The notes beneath the pieces were generated by a model. It made no database searches. It was not told where the DNA came from and saw only the letters and a program-made list of their open reading frames with translations. DNA of 64,000 nucleotides. Source: Tabrizicola piscis (GTDB lineage: Bacteria; Pseudomonadota; Alphaproteobacteria; Rhodobacterales; Rhodobacteraceae). Positions 1 through 7,714 of the stretch are shown here, one piece after another (the first letter of the stretch is position 1; each line of letters starts with the position of its first letter). The stretch spans positions 558,001-622,000 of the forward strand of contig NZ_CP034328.1 of the NCBI RefSeq assembly GCF_003940805.1, given 5' to 3'. The translations under genes were made by a program, and so were the position numbers.

Positions 1-595
1 CGGCCGCAATCACCACCGACTTGCCCGCCGCCTTGAACTGGCTGGCCAGCTTGCCAATCGTCGTGGTCTTGCCCGACCCGTTCACCCCAACAACCAGCAC
101 GACCTGAGGCTTGGTCGGGTAAAGCGGCATCGGCCGCGCGACCGGAGTCATGATCCGCGCAACTTCCGCCGCCAGCGCCTCGCGCAACTCGGGCGTAGAG
201 ATGCGTTTGCCGAACCGCCCTTCGGCAATGTTGGCCGTCACCCGCACGGCGGTTTCAACCCCCATGTCAGCCTGGATCAACAGCTCTTCCAGACTTTCCA
301 GCATGGCGTCATCCAGCACGCGGCGCGGCGCATCGCTGCGACCCAGCATCCGGCCCAACAGGCCCGGCCGCTGCCCAGCGTCAGGCATGTCGGGGACGAC
401 AGGCGCTGTCCGCGGCGTCGACGCAGGTGCCGCCTTAGGCTCGGGCGTCTGCTGCTTTTCCGCCACAAACTCCGGCGGGCTTGGGGCTACCTCTGCCGCA
501 GCCGGATCACCTTCACCAACCAGCGCATCCAGACCCTCGCCGATCTTGTCCGAGGACCGGAACAGCCTGTCCTTCAGTTTCTTGAAAAAGGACAT
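1..595 (-). CDS. ftsY: Signal recognition particle receptor FtsY (5' part; C-terminal half off the left edge)
   Basis: Receptor GTPase that docks SRP-ribosome complexes at the inner membrane for cotranslational insertion. Visible are about 198 N-terminal residues: a start [10 protein letters not shown], an acidic proline/alanine-rich A-region (about 20-90), the helical N domain with the motif [19 protein letters not shown], and the start of the G domain with the P-loop [15 protein letters not shown] near residue 170. The gene runs off the window before the remaining GTPase motifs. It diverges from the hydroxylase gene at 723. The A-region is short, as is usual in alphaproteobacteria. Confidence 0.95.
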   Translation of the reverse strand, partial: MSFFKKLKDRLFRSSDKIGEGLDALVGEGDPAAAEVAPSPPEFVAEKQQTPEPKAAPASTPRTAPVVPDMPDAGQRPGLLGRMLGRSDAPRRVLDDAMLESLEELLIQADMGVETAVRVTANIAEGRFGKRISTPELREALAAEVARIMTPVARPMPLYPTKPQVVLVVGVNGSGKTTTIGKLASQFKAAGKSVVIAA

Positions 596-722
596 GGGCC
601 AGCCCTCCTGTTGCCTTGAACCCCATCTAGCCGCTTTGCCGCCGCTGCGTAAGTCCCGCAAGCCCCGCCTGCGGCATTCTACAGACTGGCGGCGCCCCGA
701 TTGCCTGTTCTAAGGTCCTGCC

Positions 723-1814
723 ATGATGCGTCCAGACCCGACCCACCCCCTGCCCCCAGCCGCCTTCGCGCTGGCATCTCTCTTGCCCCTGCCGCTGATC
801 GGCCTTGGCGCGCTGCAGGGCGGGGCCTGGCTTTGGGCGGCGTTTCTTTACATGGCCGTCCTGACCATCCTGCTGGACCAGTTGATCCCGATGACGGCCA
901 GTCCGGTCGAGGCGACCATGGAAAAGGCCGAGTTTCCGGCCGCCGACCTGCTGCTTGTCAGCGTGGCGCTTGGCCAGCTTGCCGCCCTTCCGGTCGCCGT
1001 CTGGGCCATCGCGGGCGACAGCGGGCTGGCCACCGGCGAACGGGTGCTTTTGTTCTTTGCCGCCGGGTTCTGGTTCGGTCAGGTCGCCCACCCCGCCGCG
1101 CATGAGCTGATCCACCGCCCGAAGCGTGAGCTGTTCCGTCTGGGCGCTGCCGTCTATGTCTCGCTGCTGTTCGGCCAGCATGCCTCGGCCCACCGGCTGG
1201 TCCACCATCGCCATGTGGCAAGCCCGCTGGACCCCAACACCGCCCGCGCAGGCGAAGGCTTCTACCGGTTTGCCCAGCGCGCCTGGCGTGGCAGCTTTGC
1301 CGAAGGGCTGCGCGCCGAAACCGCCCGGCGGGCGCAGGTGCAAGGGTCGGGGCTTCACCCCTATACGGTCTATCTCGCCGGAAGCCTTGCGGCGCTGCTT
1401 CTGGCGCTGGCGATCGCAGGTCTTCCCGGAGTTCTAGTCTGGGTCGGCCTTGCCATGCACGCACAAAGCCAGATCCTGCTGTCGGACTATGTCCAGCACT
1501 ACGGCCTGACCCGCACCCGGCACCCAGACGGGCGCCTGGAACCCGTCGGCCTGCGCCACAGCTGGAACACCGCGCACTGGTTTTCGTCGGCCATGATGCT
1601 GAATGCGCCGCGCCATTCCGACCACCATGCCAACCCCTCGCGCCCCTTCCCCGCCCTGCGCCTCCCGGATGAGGAGGAGGCCCCCCGCCTGCCCTGGCCG
1701 CTTCCCCTTGCCTGCGCGATGGCGCTGATGCCCAGCCTGTGGCGCCGGGCGATTCGCCCCTATCTCGCCCGCTGGCGGCCCGCCCCGGCCAGCCCACAAG
1801 ACACAGCACCTTGA
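723..1814 (+). CDS. AlkB-type fatty acid desaturase/alkane 1-monooxygenase family membrane protein
   Basis: Integral-membrane non-haem di-iron enzyme of the alkane hydroxylase/desaturase superfamily; it probably hydroxylates or desaturates an alkyl chain using electrons from rubredoxin or ferredoxin. The histidine clusters are visible: HELIH at 127-131, HRLVHHRHV at 157-165, a QHYGL segment near 259 and RHSDHH at 297-302. Four to six hydrophobic helices surround them. At 363 residues it is a little shorter than classical AlkB (about 400). No rubredoxin gene is adjacent, so substrate and redox partner are unknown. Two consecutive ATG codons (723, 726) could start it. Confidence 0.85.
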   Translation: MMRPDPTHPLPPAAFALASLLPLPLIGLGALQGGAWLWAAFLYMAVLTILLDQLIPMTASPVEATMEKAEFPAADLLLVSVALGQLAALPVAVWAIAGDSGLATGERVLLFFAAGFWFGQVAHPAAHELIHRPKRELFRLGAAVYVSLLFGQHASAHRLVHHRHVASPLDPNTARAGEGFYRFAQRAWRGSFAEGLRAETARRAQVQGSGLHPYTVYLAGSLAALLLALAIAGLPGVLVWVGLAMHAQSQILLSDYVQHYGLTRTRHPDGRLEPVGLRHSWNTAHWFSSAMMLNAPRHSDHHANPSRPFPALRLPDEEEAPRLPWPLPLACAMALMPSLWRRAIRPYLARWRPAPASPQDTAP

Positions 1815-1872
1815 CTGGTCAACCGGCGCATCCTCTGGCACGATAGCGGCCAAGTCAGTCCCGGAGCCCTTG

Positions 1873-2280
1873 ATGCGTTTGCAGTTTGCCGCCCTTGTCC
1901 TTGCCGCCCTCCCTGCGCTGATGTCCCCTGCACTGGCCGAAACACCCATGACAGGGGCCGAGTTCGAGGCGAACACAACGGGCGAAACCATCACCTATGA
2001 TTACGGCAACGGCCTTTTCGGCACCGAGGAATATCTGGATGGCCGCCGGGTCCGCTGGGCCTTCGACGGCGATCTGTGCATCTATGGCGTCTGGTACGAA
2101 CAGGGCGACCAGATCTGCTTTGAATATGAAGACGACCCAACACCCGCCTGCTGGAATTATTTCCTCGACGGTGGCCAGATCCGGGGCCGCTACATGGGCG
2201 ACGGCGGCGGATGGGAAATTCTGGAAAGCTCCCGCGATGGCGGACCGCTGCCTTGCGCCGGCCCGGATGTGGGCGTCTGA
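1873..2280 (+). CDS. Secreted Cys4 protein, tandem paralogue 1 of 4
   Basis: Function unknown. A cleavable signal peptide ends near ALA|ET, followed by about 114 mature residues. The family signature shared by the four genes starting here is a T/L-T-A-E-F-x-A segment, G-x-T-x-T-Y, a YG/FG-x-E-x-YL block, R-x-V-R-W, then four cysteines in the contexts LC, ICF, CW and PC, and a final GPDVG. ATG at 1873 is preferred to the TTG just before it. First of four consecutive same-strand copies separated by 4 bp, 1 bp or a 4-bp overlap, so probably one translation-coupled operon. Confidence 0.8.
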   Translation: MRLQFAALVLAALPALMSPALAETPMTGAEFEANTTGETITYDYGNGLFGTEEYLDGRRVRWAFDGDLCIYGVWYEQGDQICFEYEDDPTPACWNYFLDGGQIRGRYMGDGGGWEILESSRDGGPLPCAGPDVGV

Positions 2281-2284
2281 CCGC

Positions 2285-2680
2285 ATGAAGCCGCTGCTTG
2301 TCGCCCTTGCCCTTCTGGGCCCGACCGCCGCATTTGCGCAGACCCCGCTGACCGCGGAAGAATTTGACGCGCAAGTCACGGGTCACACCATCACCTACAG
2401 CCAGTTCGGCGGCCTCTTCGGGATCGAGGAATACCTGCCCAACCGCCAAGTCCGGTGGAGCGTGGCCGAAAACCTCTGCCAATACGGCAGCTGGTACGCC
2501 GAAGGTCCGGCGATCTGCTTTGTCTACGAATACGACCCGACGCCGCATTGCTGGACCTTCTGGCTGGAAGGCGGGACATTGCGCGCGCTGTCGGTCAACG
2601 ACCTCCCCGATGCCGAACTGACCGAGGTTGACCGCACCGATACCCCCCTTTCCTGCCCCGGCCCGGACGTGGGGGCCTGA
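2285..2680 (+). CDS. Secreted Cys4 protein, tandem paralogue 2 of 4
   Basis: 131 residues with a clear signal peptide (MKPLLVALALLGPTAAFAQ, cut after AFA). It is the closest relative of copy 1: both carry GHTITY/GETITY, GLFG-x-EEYL, R-x-VRW, ICF-x-YE-x-DPTP-x-CW and the C-terminal CPGPDVGA. All four cysteines of the family are present, which suggests two disulfides in the periplasm. The start lies 5 bp after the previous stop. No domain is recognised; a peptidase inhibitor, a small binding protein or an envelope stress factor are all possible. Confidence 0.8.
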   Translation: MKPLLVALALLGPTAAFAQTPLTAEEFDAQVTGHTITYSQFGGLFGIEEYLPNRQVRWSVAENLCQYGSWYAEGPAICFVYEYDPTPHCWTFWLEGGTLRALSVNDLPDAELTEVDRTDTPLSCPGPDVGA

Positions 2681-2681
2681 G

Positions 2682-3077
2682 GTGCGCACCCTTGCGGTCG
2701 TCACGCTTTGCCTCTGCACCGGCATGGCCCGGGCCGAAGCCCCCCTCTCGGCCGAGGCTTTCGATGCCCTGACCCTGGGGCGCACCATGACTTGGGCCGA
2801 ATTCGGACAGGTCTACGGGGTGGAACAGTACCTTCCCGATCGCCGCGTGCGCTGGACGGTTCTGGGCGATGACTGCAAAACGGGCCATTGGTACGCCGAA
2901 GGCCCGGCGATCTGCTTTCTTTACGATGACCGGCTGGATCCGGTCTGCTGGGAAATCACCCAAAGTGGAACCGGCCTTCTGGCCCGCCACACCGCCAGCC
3001 CACCCGACGCAGCCCCCGTGGTGATCGTGGAAACCTCGGAACCCATGGCCTGTTTCGGCCCCGAGGTTGGGGCATGA
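2682..3077 (+). CDS. Secreted Cys4 protein, tandem paralogue 3 of 4
   Basis: 131 residues if started at GTG 2682, which lies 1 bp after the previous stop and begins a typical signal peptide (MRTLAVVTLCLCTGMARAEA). An in-frame ATG farther upstream (2628) lies inside the previous gene and gives no signal peptide, so it is rejected. Family features are conserved: GRTMTWAEFG, YGVEQYLPDRRVRW, DC, WYAEGPAICF, VCW and ACFGPEVGA. The C-terminal third differs most from copies 1 and 2, so the conserved core is the first 80 residues plus the last cysteine. Confidence 0.78.
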   Translation: MRTLAVVTLCLCTGMARAEAPLSAEAFDALTLGRTMTWAEFGQVYGVEQYLPDRRVRWTVLGDDCKTGHWYAEGPAICFLYDDRLDPVCWEITQSGTGLLARHTASPPDAAPVVIVETSEPMACFGPEVGA

Positions 3078-3469
3078 ACCGCACCGCCGCAGTACTGGCC
3101 TTTGCCCTGCTGCCCGGAACCGGGCTGGCTCAGGACACCCCGCCCCTGACCGCCGAGGCGTTCGAGGCCCTGGTCGAAGGCAAGACCATGGACACCCATG
3201 ACCAAGGCGGCAGTTACGGGGTGGAAACCTTTCTGCCCGGCCGCCGCGCGATCTGGCGCGATGCCGTCCAGTGCCTTGAAGGCACATGGCGGCCACAAGA
3301 CGACATGATCTGCTTTGACTACATCGGCGAGCCGTGGGCCTATTGCTGGACCTATCACGACATGGGCGATGCCCTGATGGGCCTTTACGAAGGCAACCCC
3401 GAGGCGGAACCGATCATGCTATACCCCACGGATAGCATCGTGACCTGCGACGGCTTTCTCGGCGCTTGA
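3074..3469 (+). CDS. Secreted Cys4 protein, tandem paralogue 4 of 4
   Basis: 131 residues; the start codon overlaps the preceding stop as ATGA, the usual mark of translational coupling. Signal peptide MNRTAAVLAFALLPGTGLAQ. It keeps the fold signature (PLTAEAFEAL, YGVETFLPGRR, W, QC, ICFDY, YCWTY, final TCDGFLGA) but is the most diverged copy: the GPDVGA tail has become GFLGA and the second-strand motif TY is lost. All four cysteines remain. Last gene of the array, convergent with xseA 36 bp away. Confidence 0.78.
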   Translation: MNRTAAVLAFALLPGTGLAQDTPPLTAEAFEALVEGKTMDTHDQGGSYGVETFLPGRRAIWRDAVQCLEGTWRPQDDMICFDYIGEPWAYCWTYHDMGDALMGLYEGNPEAEPIMLYPTDSIVTCDGFLGA

Positions 3470-3505
3470 CAGGCCGATCCAAGGATACTGGCCCTTCGCC
3501 GCAGG

Positions 3506-5074
3506 TCAGAACAGACTGCCCTGCTCCGGCCCGCCATCGCCCTTGGCCCGCTTCGTCCCGCGCCCGCCAAGGCTGACACGGCCGTCCTGAAACTCGATCT
3601 CCAGAACCGACGCGCGTTCTGCTGCAGCCTTGCCCGTGACCACCGCCCCGTCGCCCCGCACCACCGCATAGCCGCGCTTCAGCGTCTGGGCATAGCCCAA
3701 CGTCAACCGCGTGCGGTCCAGCGCCTCCAGCCGGTCCGCCAGCCGCGCCAGTCGCACCGTCGGGGCCGCCTCCAGCCGTTCCGCCAGCCGACCAAGGTCC
3801 CGCCGTCCGTCCGAAACCTTCCGGCCCGCATCGCCCAGCATCCGCGCCAACGCTGGTGACAGACGGCCGGCCAGCGCCTCAAGCCGCTCCCGCCGACGCT
3901 CGGCCCGCAGGGCCATGGCACGGTTCAGTCGTTCCTCGCGGGCCTGCAACAGGTCACGCTGACGGGCCAGCGCCCCGCGCAACAGGGCGGGCTGCACCCG
4001 CCCAGCGATCCGGTCAAACCCGCCCCGCTTGCGCGCCACCGCCAGCCCCAGCGCCGCCCCAAGGCGCGAGGTGCCCGCGTCCAGCCGCTGCCGTGGCGTG
4101 GCCAGCAGCGTCTCCAGCCGCGGCAGGGCCCGGGCCAGATCACGCAAGCGCTGCCCGCGCGCCGTCACCCCCTGCACCGTCCCGCGCAACAGCCGCGCGC
4201 CCAAGGCATCCAGCGTCGCCATCAGCTCCAGCCGCACCGGAACCGCCAGTTCCGCCGCCGCCGTCGGCGTCGGTGCCCGCAGGTCGGCGGCGTAATCGAT
4301 CAGCGTGGTATCCGTCTCATGCCCGACGGCGGAAATCAGCGGAATATCACTCGCTGCCGCGGCACGGACGACGATTTCCTCGTTGAACCCCCACAGATCC
4401 TCCAGCGACCCGCCCCCCCGCGCCACGATCAGCACGTCAGGCCGCGGGATCGGCCCGCCCGGCGCAATCGCGTTGAAACCCCGGATCGCCGCCGCCACCT
4501 GCGCCGCGCAGTCCTGCCCCTGCACCGCCACCGGCCAGATCAGCACATGGCGCGGAAACCGGTCGCGCAGCCGGTGCAGGATATCCCGGATCACCGCGCC
4601 ACTGGGCGAGGTGATGACCCCGATCACCTTCGGCAGATAGGGAATCAGCTGCTTCCGCCCGGCGTCGAACAGCCCCTCCGCCCCCAAGGCGGCCTTGCGC
4701 TTTTCCAGCATCGCCATCAGCGCACCAGCGCCCGCCGGGGCCACGTCATCCACGATCAGCTGATACTTCGACTGCCCCGGAAAGGTCGTCATGCGCCCCG
4801 TGGCGACAACTTCCATCCCCTCCTCGGGCCGCACCTGCATCTTCGCGACCTGCCCTTTCCAGCTGATCGCGGCAATCACGCTGCGGTCATCCTTGAGGTC
4901 AAAGTACAGATGCCCCGAAGCCGGACGCGACACCCGCCCCACCTCGCCCCGCACGCGGACAAGGCCGAACTCACCCTCGATCACGCGCTTCACCGCGCCC
5001 GAAAGCTCGGACACTGTATATTCGGGTTGGTTGCCTTGCGGTGCGGGGCCGTCGTCTTCGAAAAGCTCGTTCAT
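3506..5074 (-). CDS. xseA: Exodeoxyribonuclease VII large subunit
   Basis: Large subunit of ExoVII, which degrades single-stranded DNA bidirectionally to oligonucleotides. 522 residues. An N-terminal OB-fold (VRVRGEVGRVSRPASGHLYF, about 40-130) is followed by the catalytic core with the strongly conserved GVITSPSGAVIRDI, RGGGSLEDLWGFNEE and SAVGHETDTTLIDYAADLRA segments, then a long arginine/leucine-rich coiled coil (about 290-480) and a C-terminal beta segment (YAVVRGDGAVVT). The small subunit gene xseB is not in this window. Confidence 0.96.
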   Translation of the reverse strand: MNELFEDDGPAPQGNQPEYTVSELSGAVKRVIEGEFGLVRVRGEVGRVSRPASGHLYFDLKDDRSVIAAISWKGQVAKMQVRPEEGMEVVATGRMTTFPGQSKYQLIVDDVAPAGAGALMAMLEKRKAALGAEGLFDAGRKQLIPYLPKVIGVITSPSGAVIRDILHRLRDRFPRHVLIWPVAVQGQDCAAQVAAAIRGFNAIAPGGPIPRPDVLIVARGGGSLEDLWGFNEEIVVRAAAASDIPLISAVGHETDTTLIDYAADLRAPTPTAAAELAVPVRLELMATLDALGARLLRGTVQGVTARGQRLRDLARALPRLETLLATPRQRLDAGTSRLGAALGLAVARKRGGFDRIAGRVQPALLRGALARQRDLLQAREERLNRAMALRAERRRERLEALAGRLSPALARMLGDAGRKVSDGRRDLGRLAERLEAAPTVRLARLADRLEALDRTRLTLGYAQTLKRGYAVVRGDGAVVTGKAAAERASVLEIEFQDGRVSLGGRGTKRAKGDGGPEQGSLF

Positions 5075-5176
5075 GTGAACAGTTGTGCCCGATCCCGTCG
5101 CGAAGATGAAGCGCCGGAATCGGGCAAGCTTGGGCTCATGCCCTTAGCTGCTTGGGATGACCCCTTCAGCCGCCGT

Positions 5177-5737
5177 TCAGGCTGCTGCGCGGGTGTGGGT
5201 GCCTTCGGCAATCTCTTCGACCAGCTTGGCGCAGAACGCCGGCAGGTCCTCGGGCTTGCGGCTGGTGACAAGACCTTTGTCGGTCACGACCTCAGCATCG
5301 CTCCACAGGGCACCCGCGTTGATCACGTCGGTCTTGATCGAGGCGTAGGAGGTCATCTTGCGACCGTCCACGATCCCCGCTTCGATCAACAGCCACGGCG
5401 CATGGCAGATCGCGCCAATCACCTTGCCGGCGCTCCAGAACTCCTGAATGAAGGCGATAGCTGCGGGTTCGACGCGCAGAAGGTCCGGATTCATCTGCCC
5501 ACCGGGCAACACCAGCGCGTCATAATCGCTGGCCTTGGCATCCTGCAGCGCCACGTCGACCGGGACGGCGCTGCCCCAATCCTTGCCTTGCCAGCCCATG
5601 ATCTCGCCGGATTTCGGCGAGATCACATGAACTTCAGCCCCCGCTTCGCGCAGGTGCGCCAAAGGCACCTCAAGCTCGGACTGTTCGAAACCGTCGGTTG
5701 ACAGGATCGCGACGCGCTTGCCTTGAATGGTCTGCAT
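5177..5737 (-). CDS. DJ-1/PfpI family protein (type 1 glutamine amidotransferase-like)
   Basis: 186 residues of the PfpI/DJ-1 superfamily, whose members act as deglycases, glyoxalase III-like hydratases or chaperones. The nucleophile elbow AICHAPW holds the reactive cysteine, with the acidic partner in DGFEQSELEVP near the N terminus and the strand LVLPGGQMNPD. Length and the MTSYASIKTDVINAGALW segment resemble the YhbO/PfpI subgroup of general stress proteins. It stands alone, 103 bp downstream of the xseA start on the same strand. The substrate cannot be deduced. Confidence 0.88.
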   Translation of the reverse strand: MQTIQGKRVAILSTDGFEQSELEVPLAHLREAGAEVHVISPKSGEIMGWQGKDWGSAVPVDVALQDAKASDYDALVLPGGQMNPDLLRVEPAAIAFIQEFWSAGKVIGAICHAPWLLIEAGIVDGRKMTSYASIKTDVINAGALWSDAEVVTDKGLVTSRKPEDLPAFCAKLVEEIAEGTHTRAAA

Positions 5738-5813
5738 GGGATGCTCCAGTGCTGCTGTGAGTGTTGCCTAACCAACGCCAGCACAGCCCGACGGTTCCCC
5801 GCATCACCTTGCG

Positions 5814-6083
5814 TCAGTCCGCCCCATCTTCCCCGCTGTCAAACGCTGAACCGCCCGTCGCGCCGGAACCAGGTCGCCCGTGCCGTCTGCGGTAAAGCGC
5901 ATAGCTGCCCAGGATCAACGCGGCCCCCGCAACGATCAGAACGATGCTGAAGTCGGACAGGCCGTAGGCGACCAGCGCCAGTCCCGCAATCTCCATCCCC
6001 CGCACGAAAAGCGTGGGGCGCGGGCGCGGCGGGTCATTGTCAGCAGTGTCGCGGCCAATCCCCAGTCCGAAGTCAGGTCCCAT
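5814..6083 (-). CDS. Small two-helix membrane protein, unknown
   Basis: About 89 residues: an N-terminal polar segment rich in D/P/R, two hydrophobic helices (IAGLALVAYGLSDFSIVLIV and AGAALILGSYALY) joined tightly, and an acidic glycine-rich tail ending GEDGAD. The ATG at 6083 is chosen because a good ribosome site (AGGGAGG) lies 7 nt upstream; an upstream in-frame ATG at 6134 would crowd the divergent purD start. No family recognised. It diverges from purD with 65 bp between. Confidence 0.6.
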   Translation of the reverse strand: MGPDFGLGIGRDTADNDPPRPRPTLFVRGMEIAGLALVAYGLSDFSIVLIVAGAALILGSYALYRRRHGRPGSGATGGSAFDSGEDGAD

Positions 6084-6148
6084 GGCTTGCCTCCCTGCCC
6101 ACCTCACCCTATGACGCGGGCAGCGGAAATCCAAGCGGGGGCGCGGCC

Positions 6149-7411
6149 ATGAACATCCTGATCCTTGGCTCCGGTGGCCGCGAACATGCCCTTGCCTGGG
6201 CGGTGAAGCAGAACCCCAAGACCGACCGGCTGATCGTCGCCCCCGGCAATGCGGGCATCGCCATGCTGGCCGAGGTGGCGGATATCGACATCCTCGACGG
6301 TGCCACCGTCGTCACCTTCTGCGCAGAAAACGCCATCGACTTCGTCATCATCGGCCCCGAAGCCCCCCTCGCTGCCGGCGTCGCCGATGCGACCCGCGCC
6401 GCAGGCCTTCTGACCTTCGGCCCCTCGGCGGCAGCAGCCCGGCTTGAGGCGTCGAAAGCCTTCACCAAGGACATCTGCGACGCCTGCAACGCGCCAACCG
6501 CCGCCTATGCCCGCTTCACCGAAGCCGCCCAGGCCAAGGATTACATCCGGGCGCAAGGTGCCCCGATCGTGGTCAAGGCCGATGGCCTTGCCGCCGGCAA
6601 GGGCGTGATCGTGGCGATGACCGAAGCCGAAGCCCTCGCCGCCATCGACGACATGTTCGGCGGCGAATTCGGCGCGGCGGGCGCTGAGGTGGTGATCGAG
6701 GAGTTCATGACCGGCGAAGAGGCCAGCTTCTTCATCCTCACCGACGGCACCAACGCCCTGCCCATCGGCACCGCGCAGGACCACAAGCGCGTGGGTGACG
6801 GTGACACCGGTCCGAACACCGGCGGCATGGGCGCCTACTCCCCGGCCCCCGTCCTGACCGATGCGGTCCAGCGCCAGGCCATGGCCGAGATCGTCCTGCC
6901 CACCATCGCCGAGATGGCCCGGCGCGGCACGCCGTATCAGGGCGTCCTCTACGCCGGCCTGATGATCGAAAACGGCCACGCCCGCCTCGTCGAATACAAC
7001 GCCCGCTTCGGTGACCCCGAAGCCCAGGTGCTGATGCTGCGGCTTGGGGCGCAAGCGCTGGACCTGATGCTCGCCTGCGCCGAAGGGCGTCTGGCCGACG
7101 CGCAGGTGAACTGGGCCGACGATCACGCCCTGACCGTTGTGATGGCAGCGAACGGCTATCCCGGCACCTATAGCAAGGGCAGCCAGATCCGCCGCCTTGA
7201 AGAGCTTCCCGAAGACAGCCGCCACATGGTGTTCCACGCCGGCACGGCAAGCCGGGACGGCTCCATCATCGCCAGCGGCGGCCGCGTTCTGAACGTCACC
7301 GCCCGGGGGGCAACCCTGCGCGAAGCACGCGACGCCGCCTACGGCATGGTCGACGCCATCGACTGGCCCGGTGGCTTTTGCCGCCGCGACATCGGCTGGC
7401 GCGCCCTCTGA
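6149..7411 (+). CDS. purD: Phosphoribosylamine-glycine ligase
   Basis: GAR synthetase, second step of de novo purine synthesis: ATP-dependent ligation of glycine to 5-phosphoribosylamine in the cytosol. 420 residues, normal length. It begins MNILILGSGGREHALAWAV, and carries the ATP-grasp signatures KADGLAAGKGV, EEFMTGEEASFF, the family pattern GDGDTGPNTGGMGAYSP (about 215-232) and YNARFGDPEAQ near 290. Monocistronic in appearance; its 3' side carries a cluster of hairpins (7426-7528). Confidence 0.97.
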   Translation: MNILILGSGGREHALAWAVKQNPKTDRLIVAPGNAGIAMLAEVADIDILDGATVVTFCAENAIDFVIIGPEAPLAAGVADATRAAGLLTFGPSAAAARLEASKAFTKDICDACNAPTAAYARFTEAAQAKDYIRAQGAPIVVKADGLAAGKGVIVAMTEAEALAAIDDMFGGEFGAAGAEVVIEEFMTGEEASFFILTDGTNALPIGTAQDHKRVGDGDTGPNTGGMGAYSPAPVLTDAVQRQAMAEIVLPTIAEMARRGTPYQGVLYAGLMIENGHARLVEYNARFGDPEAQVLMLRLGAQALDLMLACAEGRLADAQVNWADDHALTVVMAANGYPGTYSKGSQIRRLEELPEDSRHMVFHAGTASRDGSIIASGGRVLNVTARGATLREARDAAYGMVDAIDWPGGFCRRDIGWRAL

Positions 7412-7425
7412 CACCGTGGCAAGAA

Positions 7426-7528
7426 GCGAGGGGCCAGCCCCTCGCGCTCCCCGGAGTATTTGGAAAAGAGCAATCCCATTTGCTCTTTGCAGAAATACTC
7501 CCCGGGGGTTTGGGGGCAGGATGCCCCC
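7426..7528. repeat. Three-hairpin repeat element downstream of purD (GGAGTATTT family)
   Basis: Three consecutive inverted repeats lie here. A GCGAGGGG/CCCCTCGC stem with a 4-nt loop (7426-7445). A long imperfect stem whose arms start GGAGTATTT and end AAAGAGCAA (7453-7473) and return as TTGCTCTTT...AAATACTCC (7480-7501). A GGGGGC/GCCCCC stem (7512-7528). The middle arm motif GGAGTATTT-N-AAAGAGCAA recurs at 59508-59529, between two convergent genes. The position after purD suggests a terminator or REP-like role. The remaining roughly 190 bp up to lysC show no gene. Confidence 0.7.
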
Positions 7529-7714
7529 ATCAGCCCGAGCCGGTTGGCGCGCATCTTCGCGCGCCAGAGGCGAGACCAAAGGCTTGCGCGCCTGCGCGCT
7601 CCACAAGATCAACGCCGGGCAGATCGCCGCCGGGGACTTGCGCCCAGCACTGGCCTTGCATAAGACACCCCCGGGCGCTGGACGGCCCGCTTTGGACGGC
7701 TCATGTGAGGGACC

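Noticed and set aside
2628..2681. An earlier ATG for the third Cys4 gene
   Set aside because: It starts inside the preceding coding sequence and removes the signal peptide from the N terminus; GTG 2682 fits the family alignment.
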